In this document: positions 1-6,015 of the stretch, one piece after another
Position numbering within the stretch: position 1 is the stretch's first letter
Layout of the letters: each line of letters opens with the position of its first letter
The notes under the pieces: model-generated
Told to the model about the DNA's origin: nothing
Database searches by the model: none
Seen by the model: only the letters and a program-made list of their open reading frames with translations
Translations under genes and position numbers: made by a program
Source: Planctomycetota bacterium
Lineage (GTDB): Bacteria; Planctomycetota; PLA2
NCBI GenBank assembly: GCA_023150495.1
Contig: JAKLKT010000054.1
Location: 1 to 10,971 of the forward strand
DNA length: 10,971 bases
Direction: 5' to 3'

Positions 1-1342
1 CGGTGCCGGGGGGCTCCGGGGGCGCCTTCCGCCACTGCTCGAGGATCGCCTCGCGAAGCCCCAGGTACGTCTCGCGGGTCTTCCGCATCCGGTCGAGGTC
101 GGCCGCGATCCCCGCGACCACCGCGGTCTGCCGCGATGTGATGCCGGGCCGGTAGTGCGCGCGGCGGAAGAGATGCTCGCGCGCTTCGAGGGGATCGGGG
201 AGGGGCCGGGGAGGGGTGGCGAAGAGCTCGGGCTCCGGGACGTCCGGGAGCCTCGTGCCGGTGAGCGTCCAGAGGGTGAGCCACGCCTCCTGGCGGACGA
301 GGTGCTCCTTGTCCTTCGGGTCCTCGTCGACGAGGTAGTCGCCCATGATGTCGAGCGTCACCGGGTCCCGCGCGTCGAGCGCGGAGAGCGCCGTCGCGAC
401 GTCCACCTTGACCGCGAAGTACGGGTTGCCGTAGACGCGGCGGTCGAGCAGCAGACTCCGCAGCCGGTCGAGGTACTTGCGCGAGAGCGTGTCGTCGGGC
501 GGAGCCATCTGGCCGAGGGAGTAGAGGCAGTTGCGCTGGAGGATCCGGTCCTCCTCCTTCTCCGAGAGGAGGACGGCCTCGAGCGCCTGCCATGCGCGGT
601 CCTCCGGGAACTCCCGGAGGCCTAGCGCCGCCTTCATGCGCAGGATCCGGTCCGCGGCCGGGTCTCCGAGGATCGCCGTCGAGAGCCCGAGCAGCTCGCG
701 CGGCGCGACCTTCATCGACTGGAGGGTCTCCAGCGCGATGCCGCGGATCTCCCCGTGCGCGGCCTTGTCCGCGGCGAGGGCGAGGAGGCGCTCGACGAGC
801 TCCCTCGGCTTCGGATCGCGGATCGCCGACAGCGCGAGCGCGAGGAGCCTGCGCTCGGCCCCGGTCGTCGCCTCCCGCGCGACGATCGCGAGGAGCACCG
901 GCTGCGCCTCGTCGAGGTCGAGGCGGCCGCAGATGGCGGCCGCGGTCGCCCGGTCCGGGGCGGCCTCGTCGCGGAGCCAGTCGAGCGCGATCTCGCCGCA
1001 CCGCGCCTTCCGCTCCGGGTCGTTCCAGAGGAGCATGCACGCGGCGCGCCTCGTCGTCGGGGACCCGGAGTGGAGCGCCCGCCGCGGCGCGTCCGGCCCG
1101 TCGAGCTGGGCGAGCGCCGCGAGCAGGTTCGCCTTGCCGCGGACGTCGCGCGATTCGTCCTCGGCGGCCGCGACGAGCTTCCGGACGACGCGCTCGCCGT
1201 CCTCGATGCCCGCGAGCGTCATGGTGGCCTGCGCCGCGTTGCGCCCCTCCGCGATGTCCGCGATCGCGGCGTCGATCGGGTCCGCATCCTGGGCCGGCGC
1301 GGCGGCGGCCGCGAAGCCGAGCAGGAGGGCGACGCGCCGCAT
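1..1342 (-). CDS. Exported HEAT-repeat protein (paralogue A), 3' end beyond window
   Basis: An open frame runs on the minus strand from ATG at 1342-1340 to the left edge with no stop, giving 447 codons; the C-terminus is missing. The product starts with Arg-Arg, a Leu-rich core and an Ala run ending APA|Q (residues 15-18), a classic Sec signal peptide, so I infer a periplasmic or exported protein. The rest is helical with HEAT-like units, for example RDVRGKANLL near residue 68, RRAACMLLW and RGIALETLQ. It aligns almost gap-free with the upstream neighbour over the C-terminal two thirds (constant offset of 1437 bases between 138 and 622). The start lies 3 bases after the neighbour's stop codon, so the two are probably one operon with translational coupling. 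HEAT arrays usually bind proteins; no enzyme motif is visible. The gene is clear; the role is unknown. Confidence 0.85.
   Translation of the reverse strand, partial: MRRVALLLGFAAAAAPAQDADPIDAAIADIAEGRNAAQATMTLAGIEDGERVVRKLVAAAEDESRDVRGKANLLAALAQLDGPDAPRRALHSGSPTTRRAACMLLWNDPERKARCGEIALDWLRDEAAPDRATAAAICGRLDLDEAQPVLLAIVAREATTGAERRLLALALSAIRDPKPRELVERLLALAADKAAHGEIRGIALETLQSMKVAPRELLGLSTAILGDPAADRILRMKAALGLREFPEDRAWQALEAVLLSEKEEDRILQRNCLYSLGQMAPPDDTLSRKYLDRLRSLLLDRRVYGNPYFAVKVDVATALSALDARDPVTLDIMGDYLVDEDPKDKEHLVRQEAWLTLWTLTGTRLPDVPEPELFATPPRPLPDPLEAREHLFRRAHYRPGITSRQTAVVAGIAADLDRMRKTRETYLGLREAILEQWRKAPPEPPGT
242..358 (-). repeat. 117-bp perfect direct repeat, copy in paralogue A
   Basis: These 117 bases are identical, base for base, to 1679-1795 in paralogue B. 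They encode residues 329-367 of A (TLDIMGDYLVDEDPKDKEHL onward to RLPD) and 345-383 of B. Flanking bases differ at once (241 versus 1678, 359 versus 1796), and the following 100 bases differ at around 20 positions. Shorter identical blocks lie at the same offset: 138-171 with 1575-1608 (34 bp) and 576-622 with 2013-2059 (47 bp). Confidence 0.95.
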
Positions 1343-1345
1343 GCG

Positions 1346-2827
1346 CTAGTTCGGCTTCCCCTCTTCCCCGGGCCCCTTCTCCTCCTCCTTCGGGGGCTCC
1401 GGCCCGACGCTGCCGGGGGACGGGCCCTCGCCCGCGGCCCTCGCCTTCCTCGCCTCCTCCTCGATCCTCCACTGCTCGAGGATCTGCGCCCTGAGGCTCT
1501 GGTACTGCTGCCGCGTCTTCTGCATCCGCGGGAGGTCGCCGGCGATCTTCGCCACCATCGCGGACTGCTTCATCGTGATGCCGGGCCGGTAGTGCGCGCG
1601 GCGGAAGAAGTACTCGCGCGCCTGGAGCGGATCGGGGAAGGGCTGGGGAGGCGTCATGAAGAGCTCGGGCTCCGGGAGGTCCGGGAGCCTCGTGCCGGTG
1701 AGCGTCCAGAGGGTGAGCCACGCCTCCTGGCGGACGAGGTGCTCCTTGTCCTTCGGGTCCTCGTCGACGAGGTAGTCGCCCATGATGTCGAGCGTGATCG
1801 GGTCGCGCGCGTAGAGCGCCGCGAGCGCCGTCGCGACGTCGACCCGGATCGCGTAGTAGGGGTTCCCGTAGACGCGGCGGTCGACGAGCAGCTGCCGCAG
1901 GCGGTCGACGTACCGTCGCGCGAGCGCGGGATCGGCGGGGTTCATCTGGCCGAGCGCGTAGAGGCAGTTGCGCTGGAGGATCTCGTCCCTGCCGCCCTCC
2001 GAGAGGAGCACCGCCTCGAGCGCCTGCCATGCGCGGTCCTCCGGGAACTCCCGGAGGCCGAGCGCGGCCTTGCTGCGGAGGATCGGGCTCGCGTTCGCGT
2101 CGGCGAGGATGCCGATCGAGAGCTCGAGGACCCGGTCGCGAGGGCCCTCCTTGATGCGCTGGAGCGACTCGAGCGCGATGCCGCGGATGTCCTTGTCCAT
2201 CCCCTCGCTCGAGGCGATCCCGAAGAGCCGCTCGACGAGGGCCGGGGGCTTCGGATCCTTGATCCCCGCGAGCGCGCGCATGAAGAGGACCTGCTCGCTC
2301 GCGGTCGTCGGGTCGCGCGCCACGATCTCGAGGAGGACCGGCTGGGCCTCCCCGAGATCCAGGTGGCCGCAGATGCTCGCGGCGGACGCGCGGTCGTCCG
2401 CGCCCGGGTCCTTGAGCCACGCGAGCGCGATCTCGCCGCAGCGGGTCTTCAGCTCGGGGTCGCCCCAGAGCAGGCTGCAGGCCGCCCGCTGCGTCGTCAC
2501 CGACTTCGAGTCCAGCGCCCGCCGCAGCGCGCGCGGCTGGTTGAACATCGTCAGCGTGCTCAGCAGGTTCGACTTGCCGCGGACGTCGTGGGAGTCGTCC
2601 TCGACGGCCTCCGAGAGCTTCTCGAGGACGAAGGCCCGGTTGTCGAGCAGCTCGAGCGTCGTGCGCGCCTTCGCCACGCTCCCGTTCCGCGCGATCTCGC
2701 GGACGGCTGCGTTGACCTCCAGCCGGGTGCCCAGGTCGAAGAGCTTCCACGCGGCGACGGCGACCACGAGGCCAGCCGCCGCGGAGAGGATGAGGATGCC
2801 GGTCTTGCCTTGGAGGATCTGTTTCAT
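1346..2827 (-). CDS. Membrane-anchored HEAT-repeat protein (paralogue B)
   Basis: This 493-residue protein starts at ATG 2827-2825 and stops at TAG 1348-1346. Residues about 10-31 (ILILSAAAGLVVAVAAW and onward) form one transmembrane helix after a short Lys-containing N-terminus, so I infer an uncleaved anchor with the body outside the cytoplasm. The body is a HEAT-like helical array (DVRGKSNLLSTL, RGIALESLQRIKEG, SKAALGLREFPEDRAWQAL). It ends in a predicted helix (LRAQILEQWRIEEEARK) and a roughly 35-residue Pro/Glu/Gly/Lys-rich tail that looks disordered. No catalytic motif is visible. It is the first gene of a two-gene minus-strand unit with paralogue A and is divergent from the pseudouridine synthase. 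No purine-rich ribosome binding site precedes the start; the bases just upstream are pyrimidine-rich on the coding strand. HEAT scaffolds commonly mediate protein assembly; the function here is unknown. Confidence 0.9.
   Translation of the reverse strand: MKQILQGKTGILILSAAAGLVVAVAAWKLFDLGTRLEVNAAVREIARNGSVAKARTTLELLDNRAFVLEKLSEAVEDDSHDVRGKSNLLSTLTMFNQPRALRRALDSKSVTTQRAACSLLWGDPELKTRCGEIALAWLKDPGADDRASAASICGHLDLGEAQPVLLEIVARDPTTASEQVLFMRALAGIKDPKPPALVERLFGIASSEGMDKDIRGIALESLQRIKEGPRDRVLELSIGILADANASPILRSKAALGLREFPEDRAWQALEAVLLSEGGRDEILQRNCLYALGQMNPADPALARRYVDRLRQLLVDRRVYGNPYYAIRVDVATALAALYARDPITLDIMGDYLVDEDPKDKEHLVRQEAWLTLWTLTGTRLPDLPEPELFMTPPQPFPDPLQAREYFFRRAHYRPGITMKQSAMVAKIAGDLPRMQKTRQQYQSLRAQILEQWRIEEEARKARAAGEGPSPGSVGPEPPKEEEKGPGEEGKPN
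1679..1795 (-). repeat. 117-bp perfect direct repeat, copy in paralogue B
   Basis: This is the second copy of the block at 242-358, within the membrane-anchored HEAT paralogue. No synonymous change is present over 39 codons, whereas both flanks carry many. This patchwork is what gene conversion between tandem copies leaves, although strong local constraint cannot be excluded. Confidence 0.95.
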
Positions 2828-2946
2828 GGAGGAGTCTCGGGGAGCCCAGCCGCGGCGGCCCCCCGGGGGGGCGCGCGGAGACCGGCCAGATTAGCAGGCT
2901 CCGGCGCGAAGGCCACTCCGGGGCGGGTCCGCCATAATGGGGGGCT
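2828..2946. promoter_or_regulatory. Divergent intergenic region with candidate -10 elements
   Basis: These 119 bases separate the two divergent start codons and must hold the promoters for both arms. On the plus strand CATAAT at 2933-2938 matches five of six bases of the -10 consensus and ends 8 bases before the GTG start, implying a leaderless or nearly leaderless message. On the minus strand TGCTAATCT (2896 down to 2888) resembles an extended -10 and would give a leader of about 50 bases for the HEAT pair. No convincing -35 is seen for either. A self-complementary run of six C and six G lies at 2859-2870. Confidence 0.35.
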
Positions 2947-3909
2947 GTGGACGACGTTCCCCTGCGCCTCGACTTCGACGATGCGGAGCCCCGCGTCTTC
3001 GTCGTGGCGCCGGAGGAGGCGGGGGAGCGGCTCGACCGCTACCTGTCGGCGCGGATCGGCGAGTTCAGCCGGGCGCTCGTGCAGCGGCTGATCGACGGGG
3101 GGTCCGTCAAGGTGGACGGCGCCGCCGTCCGGCGGTCCCACCGCCTCCGGGACGGGGAGCGGATCGAGGTGGACGTGCCGAGGGCGCTGCCGCCGCGCGC
3201 CGAGCCGGAGGACCTGCCGCTGCGCGTGCTGCTCGAGGAGGAGACCTTCGTCGTCCTCGACAAGGCGCCGGGGATGGCCGTGCACCCGGGCCGCGGGCGC
3301 GCGGGGGGCACGGTCGCGAACGCGATCGCCTTCCGGTACGGCGCGCTGCGGCTCACGGGCGCCGGCTACCGTCCCGGGATCGTCCACCGCCTCGACCTCG
3401 ACACGAGTGGCGTGATGGTGGTCGCGAAGACGGAGGTCGCGCACGGGAAGCTCGCGGACGCCTTCGCCGACCGGGAGGTGGAGAAGGAGTACCTCGCGCT
3501 CGTGCACGGCGCGCCCGAGCACGAGGAGAGGAGGATCGACCTGCCGCTCGGCCGCGAGCACGGCGACGCGGTGCGCCACGCGGTGCGCTTCGACGGCGGC
3601 AGGCACGCGATCACCGACGTGAAGGTGCGCGAGCGGTTCGGCGAGGCCGCGGCCTTCGTGTCGTGCCGGCCGCTCACGGGCCGCACGCACCAGATCCGCG
3701 TGCACCTCTCCTCGACGGGCCACCCGATCCTCGGCGACTCGCTCTACGAGCGCGGCCGCAAGAGGCCGGTCGAGGTCCCGCGGCTCATGCTGCACGCCGC
3801 GCGCCTCGTCTTCCCGCATCCCTCGACGGGCGAGCCCGTCGCCGTGGAGGCCCCGCTCCCCCCCGATTTCGAGGCGGCGATCCGCGCGCTCCGTGCTCGC
3901 GGGGGATGA
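2947..3909 (+). CDS. RluA/RluD-family pseudouridine synthase
   Basis: This 320-residue enzyme converts specific uridines to pseudouridine in structured RNA, most often 23S rRNA in this family; it is cytoplasmic. An S4 RNA-binding domain occupies about residues 18-72 (ERLDRYLSARIGEFSRALVQ, then GGSVKVDG). The catalytic motif GIVHRLDLDTSGVMVVAKT follows, with the nucleophilic Asp expected at 150. The later family motif GRTHQIRVHL and ILGDSLY are also present. Length and the S4 domain match RluD or RluC better than the shorter RluA, but the target uridine cannot be assigned. The GTG start at 2947 sits 8 bases after a -10-like CATAAT and lacks a clear ribosome binding site. The next in-frame alternatives would cut into the S4 domain. 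It lies 48 bases upstream of the mutase gene, a housekeeping neighbour with no obvious metabolic link to it. Confidence 0.93.
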   Translation: MDDVPLRLDFDDAEPRVFVVAPEEAGERLDRYLSARIGEFSRALVQRLIDGGSVKVDGAAVRRSHRLRDGERIEVDVPRALPPRAEPEDLPLRVLLEEETFVVLDKAPGMAVHPGRGRAGGTVANAIAFRYGALRLTGAGYRPGIVHRLDLDTSGVMVVAKTEVAHGKLADAFADREVEKEYLALVHGAPEHEERRIDLPLGREHGDAVRHAVRFDGGRHAITDVKVRERFGEAAAFVSCRPLTGRTHQIRVHLSSTGHPILGDSLYERGRKRPVEVPRLMLHAARLVFPHPSTGEPVAVEAPLPPDFEAAIRALRARGG

Positions 3910-3934
3910 AGGGGGGCCGGGGGGGAAGAAGGGG
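3901..3934 (+). other. Four G-tracts with G-quadruplex potential
   Basis: Runs of 5, 6, 7 and 4 guanines (3901-3905, 3911-3916, 3919-3925, 3931-3934) are separated by loops of 5, 2 and 5 bases. This fits the usual quadruplex pattern on the coding strand. It spans the stop codon of the pseudouridine synthase and most of the 48-bp spacer before the mutase start, so it could act on either the upstream message's end or the downstream start. Any effect is inference. Confidence 0.6.
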
Positions 3935-3942
3935 CCTTCGGG

Positions 3943-3948
3943 TACCAT
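3943..3948 (+). promoter_or_regulatory. Candidate -10 (TACCAT) for the mutase gene
   Basis: TACCAT fits TAnnnT and ends 9 bases before the ATG at 3958. No ribosome binding site is seen in the spacer next to that ATG, so a near-leaderless transcript is possible. No -35 is recognisable, and the G-tracts occupy that region. Read-through from the pseudouridine synthase gene is the alternative. Confidence 0.3.
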
Positions 3949-3957
3949 GCGCGGCGC

Positions 3958-5550
3958 ATGGACCGGGAGAGCTGGCTCCGCGACGTGCACGCGCCGTTCG
4001 CGAAGGAGCATCCGGAGCGGAAGCCGGACTTCAAGACGCCGTCCGGCATCCCGCTCGACCCCGTCTACGGCGGCGCCCCCTTCCCCGGCGCCCATCCCTT
4101 CACCCGCGGGATCCTCCCGACGATGTACCGCGGCCGCCACTGGACGATGCGGCAGTACGCGGGCTTCACCAGCGCCCGCCTCTCCAACGAGCGGTACAGG
4201 GAGCTCCTGAAGCACGGGGTCACGGGGCTCTCCGTCGCCTTCGACCTGCCGACGCAGATCGGCTACGACAGCGACAGCCCCGAGGCGGAGGGGGAGGTCG
4301 GGCGCGTCGGCGTGCCCATCAACTCGCTCCGCGACATGGAGACGCTCCTCGAGGCGATCCCGCTCGACCGGGTCACCACGTCGATGACGATCAACTCGAC
4401 CGCGAGCATCCTCCTCTGCCTCTACGTCGCGGTCGCGCGGCGGCGCGGGATCGACCCGGCGAGGCTCGGCGGCACCGTGCAGAACGACATCCTGAAGGAG
4501 TACGTCGCGCGGGGCACCTACCGCTTCCCGGTCGAGCCCTCGATGCGGCTCGTGACCGACACGTTCCGCTTCTGCGCCGAACGCATGCCGCGCTGGAACC
4601 CGATCTCGATCAGCGGCTACCACATCCGCGAGGCGGGCTCGACCGCGGTGCAGGAGGTGGCGTTCACGATCGCGGACGGGCTCGCCTACGTGCAGGCGGC
4701 GGTGGACCAGGGTCTCGATGTCGACGACTTCGGCCGCCGGCTCTCGTTCTTCTTCAACGCGCACATCCACCTCTTCGAGGAGGTGGCGAAGTTCCGCGCG
4801 GCGCGCCGGCTCTGGGCGCGGCTCATGCGCGAGCGGTTCCGCGCGGGGGACGACGCGTGCCGCCTGCGCTTCCACGCGCAGACCGCGGGCTCGTCGCTGC
4901 AGAGCCGCCAGATCGACGTCAACGTCGTGCGGACGACGATCGAGGCGCTCGCGGCGGTTCTCGGCGGCACGCAGTCGCTGCACACGAACGGCCGCGACGA
5001 GGCGCTCGCGCTGCCGACCGAGGCGAGCGCGAAGCTCGCGCTCCGGACGCAGCAGGTGATCGCGTTCGAGTCGGGCGCCGCGGACGTCGTCGACCCGCTC
5101 GGCGGCGCGCCCTTCGTCGAGGCGCTCACCGACGAGATCGAGAAGCGCGCGGAGGCGCTGATCGGCCGCATCGACCGGATGGGCGGCGCCGTGAAGGCGA
5201 TCGGCTTCATGCGCGGCGAGATCGAGCGCAGCGCCTACGAGGCGCAGCGGCGCGTCGAGAAGGGCGAGGATACGGTCGTCGGCGTCAACAGGTTCGAGGA
5301 GCCGGAGGAGGAGCACGCCGGGCTTTTCGCGATCGACAAGGGCGAGCGCGACCGGATCGTCGCGGACCTCCGCGAGCTGCGGGCGTCGCGAGACCAGGCG
5401 GCGGTGCGCCGGACGCTCGACGCGCTGAAGCGCGCCGCCGAGGGCACGGAGAGCCTCTTCCCCCCGATCCTGGACGCGGTCGAGGCATACGCGACGGTGG
5501 GCGAGATATGCAGGACCATGGAGGGCGTCTTCGGGACGTATCGCGCATGA
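3958..5550 (+). CDS. mcmA1: Methylmalonyl-CoA mutase, large (catalytic) subunit without B12-binding domain
   Basis: This 530-residue TIM-barrel subunit rearranges (R)-methylmalonyl-CoA to succinyl-CoA by adenosylcobalamin radical chemistry. Family signatures are unmistakable: QYAGFTSARLSNERYRELL, GLSVAFDLPTQIGYDSD, MTINSTAS, GGTVQNDILKEY, ISISGYHIREAGS and HAQTAGSSLQ. Tyr67, Gln175, Arg185 and His222 correspond to Tyr89, Gln197, Arg207 and His244 of the Propionibacterium shermanii enzyme at a constant shift of 22, so the active site looks intact. The protein ends in ICRTMEGVFGTYRA, where one-piece mutases (about 700 residues) continue into the cobalamin domain. The DxHxxG motif is absent, so a separate small subunit is required and is not in this window. 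ATG 3958 is chosen because it gives the expected N-terminus. The stop overlaps the epimerase start (ATGA), indicating translational coupling. Confidence 0.96.
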   Translation: MDRESWLRDVHAPFAKEHPERKPDFKTPSGIPLDPVYGGAPFPGAHPFTRGILPTMYRGRHWTMRQYAGFTSARLSNERYRELLKHGVTGLSVAFDLPTQIGYDSDSPEAEGEVGRVGVPINSLRDMETLLEAIPLDRVTTSMTINSTASILLCLYVAVARRRGIDPARLGGTVQNDILKEYVARGTYRFPVEPSMRLVTDTFRFCAERMPRWNPISISGYHIREAGSTAVQEVAFTIADGLAYVQAAVDQGLDVDDFGRRLSFFFNAHIHLFEEVAKFRAARRLWARLMRERFRAGDDACRLRFHAQTAGSSLQSRQIDVNVVRTTIEALAAVLGGTQSLHTNGRDEALALPTEASAKLALRTQQVIAFESGAADVVDPLGGAPFVEALTDEIEKRAEALIGRIDRMGGAVKAIGFMRGEIERSAYEAQRRVEKGEDTVVGVNRFEEPEEEHAGLFAIDKGERDRIVADLRELRASRDQAAVRRTLDALKRAAEGTESLFPPILDAVEAYATVGEICRTMEGVFGTYRA

Positions 5551-5930
5551 GGAAGGTGGACCACGTGGGCATCGCCGTCGCGGACCTCGACGAGGCGCGG
5601 CGGACCTGGGACGCGCTGCTCGGCCAGACGCCCGTCGTCGAGGACGTGCCGACGCAGAAGGTCCGGACGGCGACCTACCCGTGCGGGATCGAGCTCGTGG
5701 CGCCGCAGTCGCCGGAGAGCCCGATCTCGCGCTTCCTCGCCAAGCGCGGGCCGGGCATCCACCACGTGACGCTCGCGGTGGACGACATCGCGGGCGAGCT
5801 CGCCCGGCTGAAGTCGCAGGGCGTGAAGCTCGTGAACGAGGCGCCGGTCAAGGGCGCGGGCGGGTTGCCGGTCGCCTTCCTGCAACCGGTCGGCGGCGTC
5901 CTCGTCGAGCTGAAGGAGAAGAGGAGGTGA
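5547..5930 (+). CDS. mce: Methylmalonyl-CoA epimerase
   Basis: This 127-residue enzyme of the vicinal oxygen chelate superfamily interconverts (S)- and (R)-methylmalonyl-CoA, linking the carboxylase product to the mutase substrate. It has two beta-alpha-beta-beta-beta repeats. VDHVGIAVADLDEA opens the first, GIHHVTLAVDDI the second. Family phrases SPISRFLAKRGPGIHH, GAGGLPVAFL and GGVLVEL are present. By comparison with the P. shermanii enzyme (His12, Gln65, His91, Glu141) the metal ligands should be His6, Glu49, one of His72/His73, and Glu121; Glu in place of Gln at the second ligand is common in the family. The start ATG overlaps the mutase stop by 4 bases and lacks a strong ribosome binding site of its own, so translation is probably coupled. 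Size is typical of the family. Confidence 0.95.
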   Translation: MRKVDHVGIAVADLDEARRTWDALLGQTPVVEDVPTQKVRTATYPCGIELVAPQSPESPISRFLAKRGPGIHHVTLAVDDIAGELARLKSQGVKLVNEAPVKGAGGLPVAFLQPVGGVLVELKEKRR

Positions 5931-5937
5931 GGGGGCC

Positions 5938-5991
5938 CCGGGGGCCCTTCTGCCTCGCCGAAGCTCCGCAGGAGCGCGGGCGGGCCCCCGG
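5938..5991 (+). other. GC-rich nested hairpin between mce and pccB
   Basis: A 10-bp perfect inverted repeat (CCGGGGGCCC at 5938-5947, its complement at 5982-5991) encloses 34 bases. Within these a second stem GCTCC/GGAGC (5963-5967 with 5971-5975) closes a 3-base loop. It sits right after the epimerase stop. A C-run, not a T-run, follows, so it is not a classic intrinsic terminator. It could attenuate, stabilise or mark RNA processing in an operon that otherwise continues in the same direction. Confidence 0.6.
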
Positions 5992-6005
5992 AGCCCCCCC
6001 CGATC

Positions 6006-6010
6006 AGGAG
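6006..6010 (+). promoter_or_regulatory. Ribosome binding site of pccB
   Basis: AGGAG followed by AA lies 5 bases before the ATG at 6016. It is one of only two clear Shine-Dalgarno sites in the window and fixes the pccB start. Confidence 0.75.
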
Positions 6011-6015
6011 AAGCG

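Noticed and set aside
31..37. GCCACTG resembling the conserved B12 box of cobalamin riboswitches
   Set aside because: It lies inside the coding sequence of HEAT paralogue A, with none of the other riboswitch stems and no downstream plus-strand gene.
755..3091. A 778-codon plus-strand open frame opposite the HEAT genes
   Set aside because: It shows low-complexity Arg/Glu/Leu composition and follows the tandem duplication only because the opposite strand does; the minus-strand frames have a signal peptide, a membrane helix and HEAT-like units.
2824..5316. An 830-codon open frame on the minus strand opposite the pseudouridine synthase and mutase genes
   Set aside because: Its composition is Arg/Glu/Asp/Val/His-rich as expected from the complement of GC-rich codons, it has no family motif, and the plus strand holds two well-recognised enzymes.
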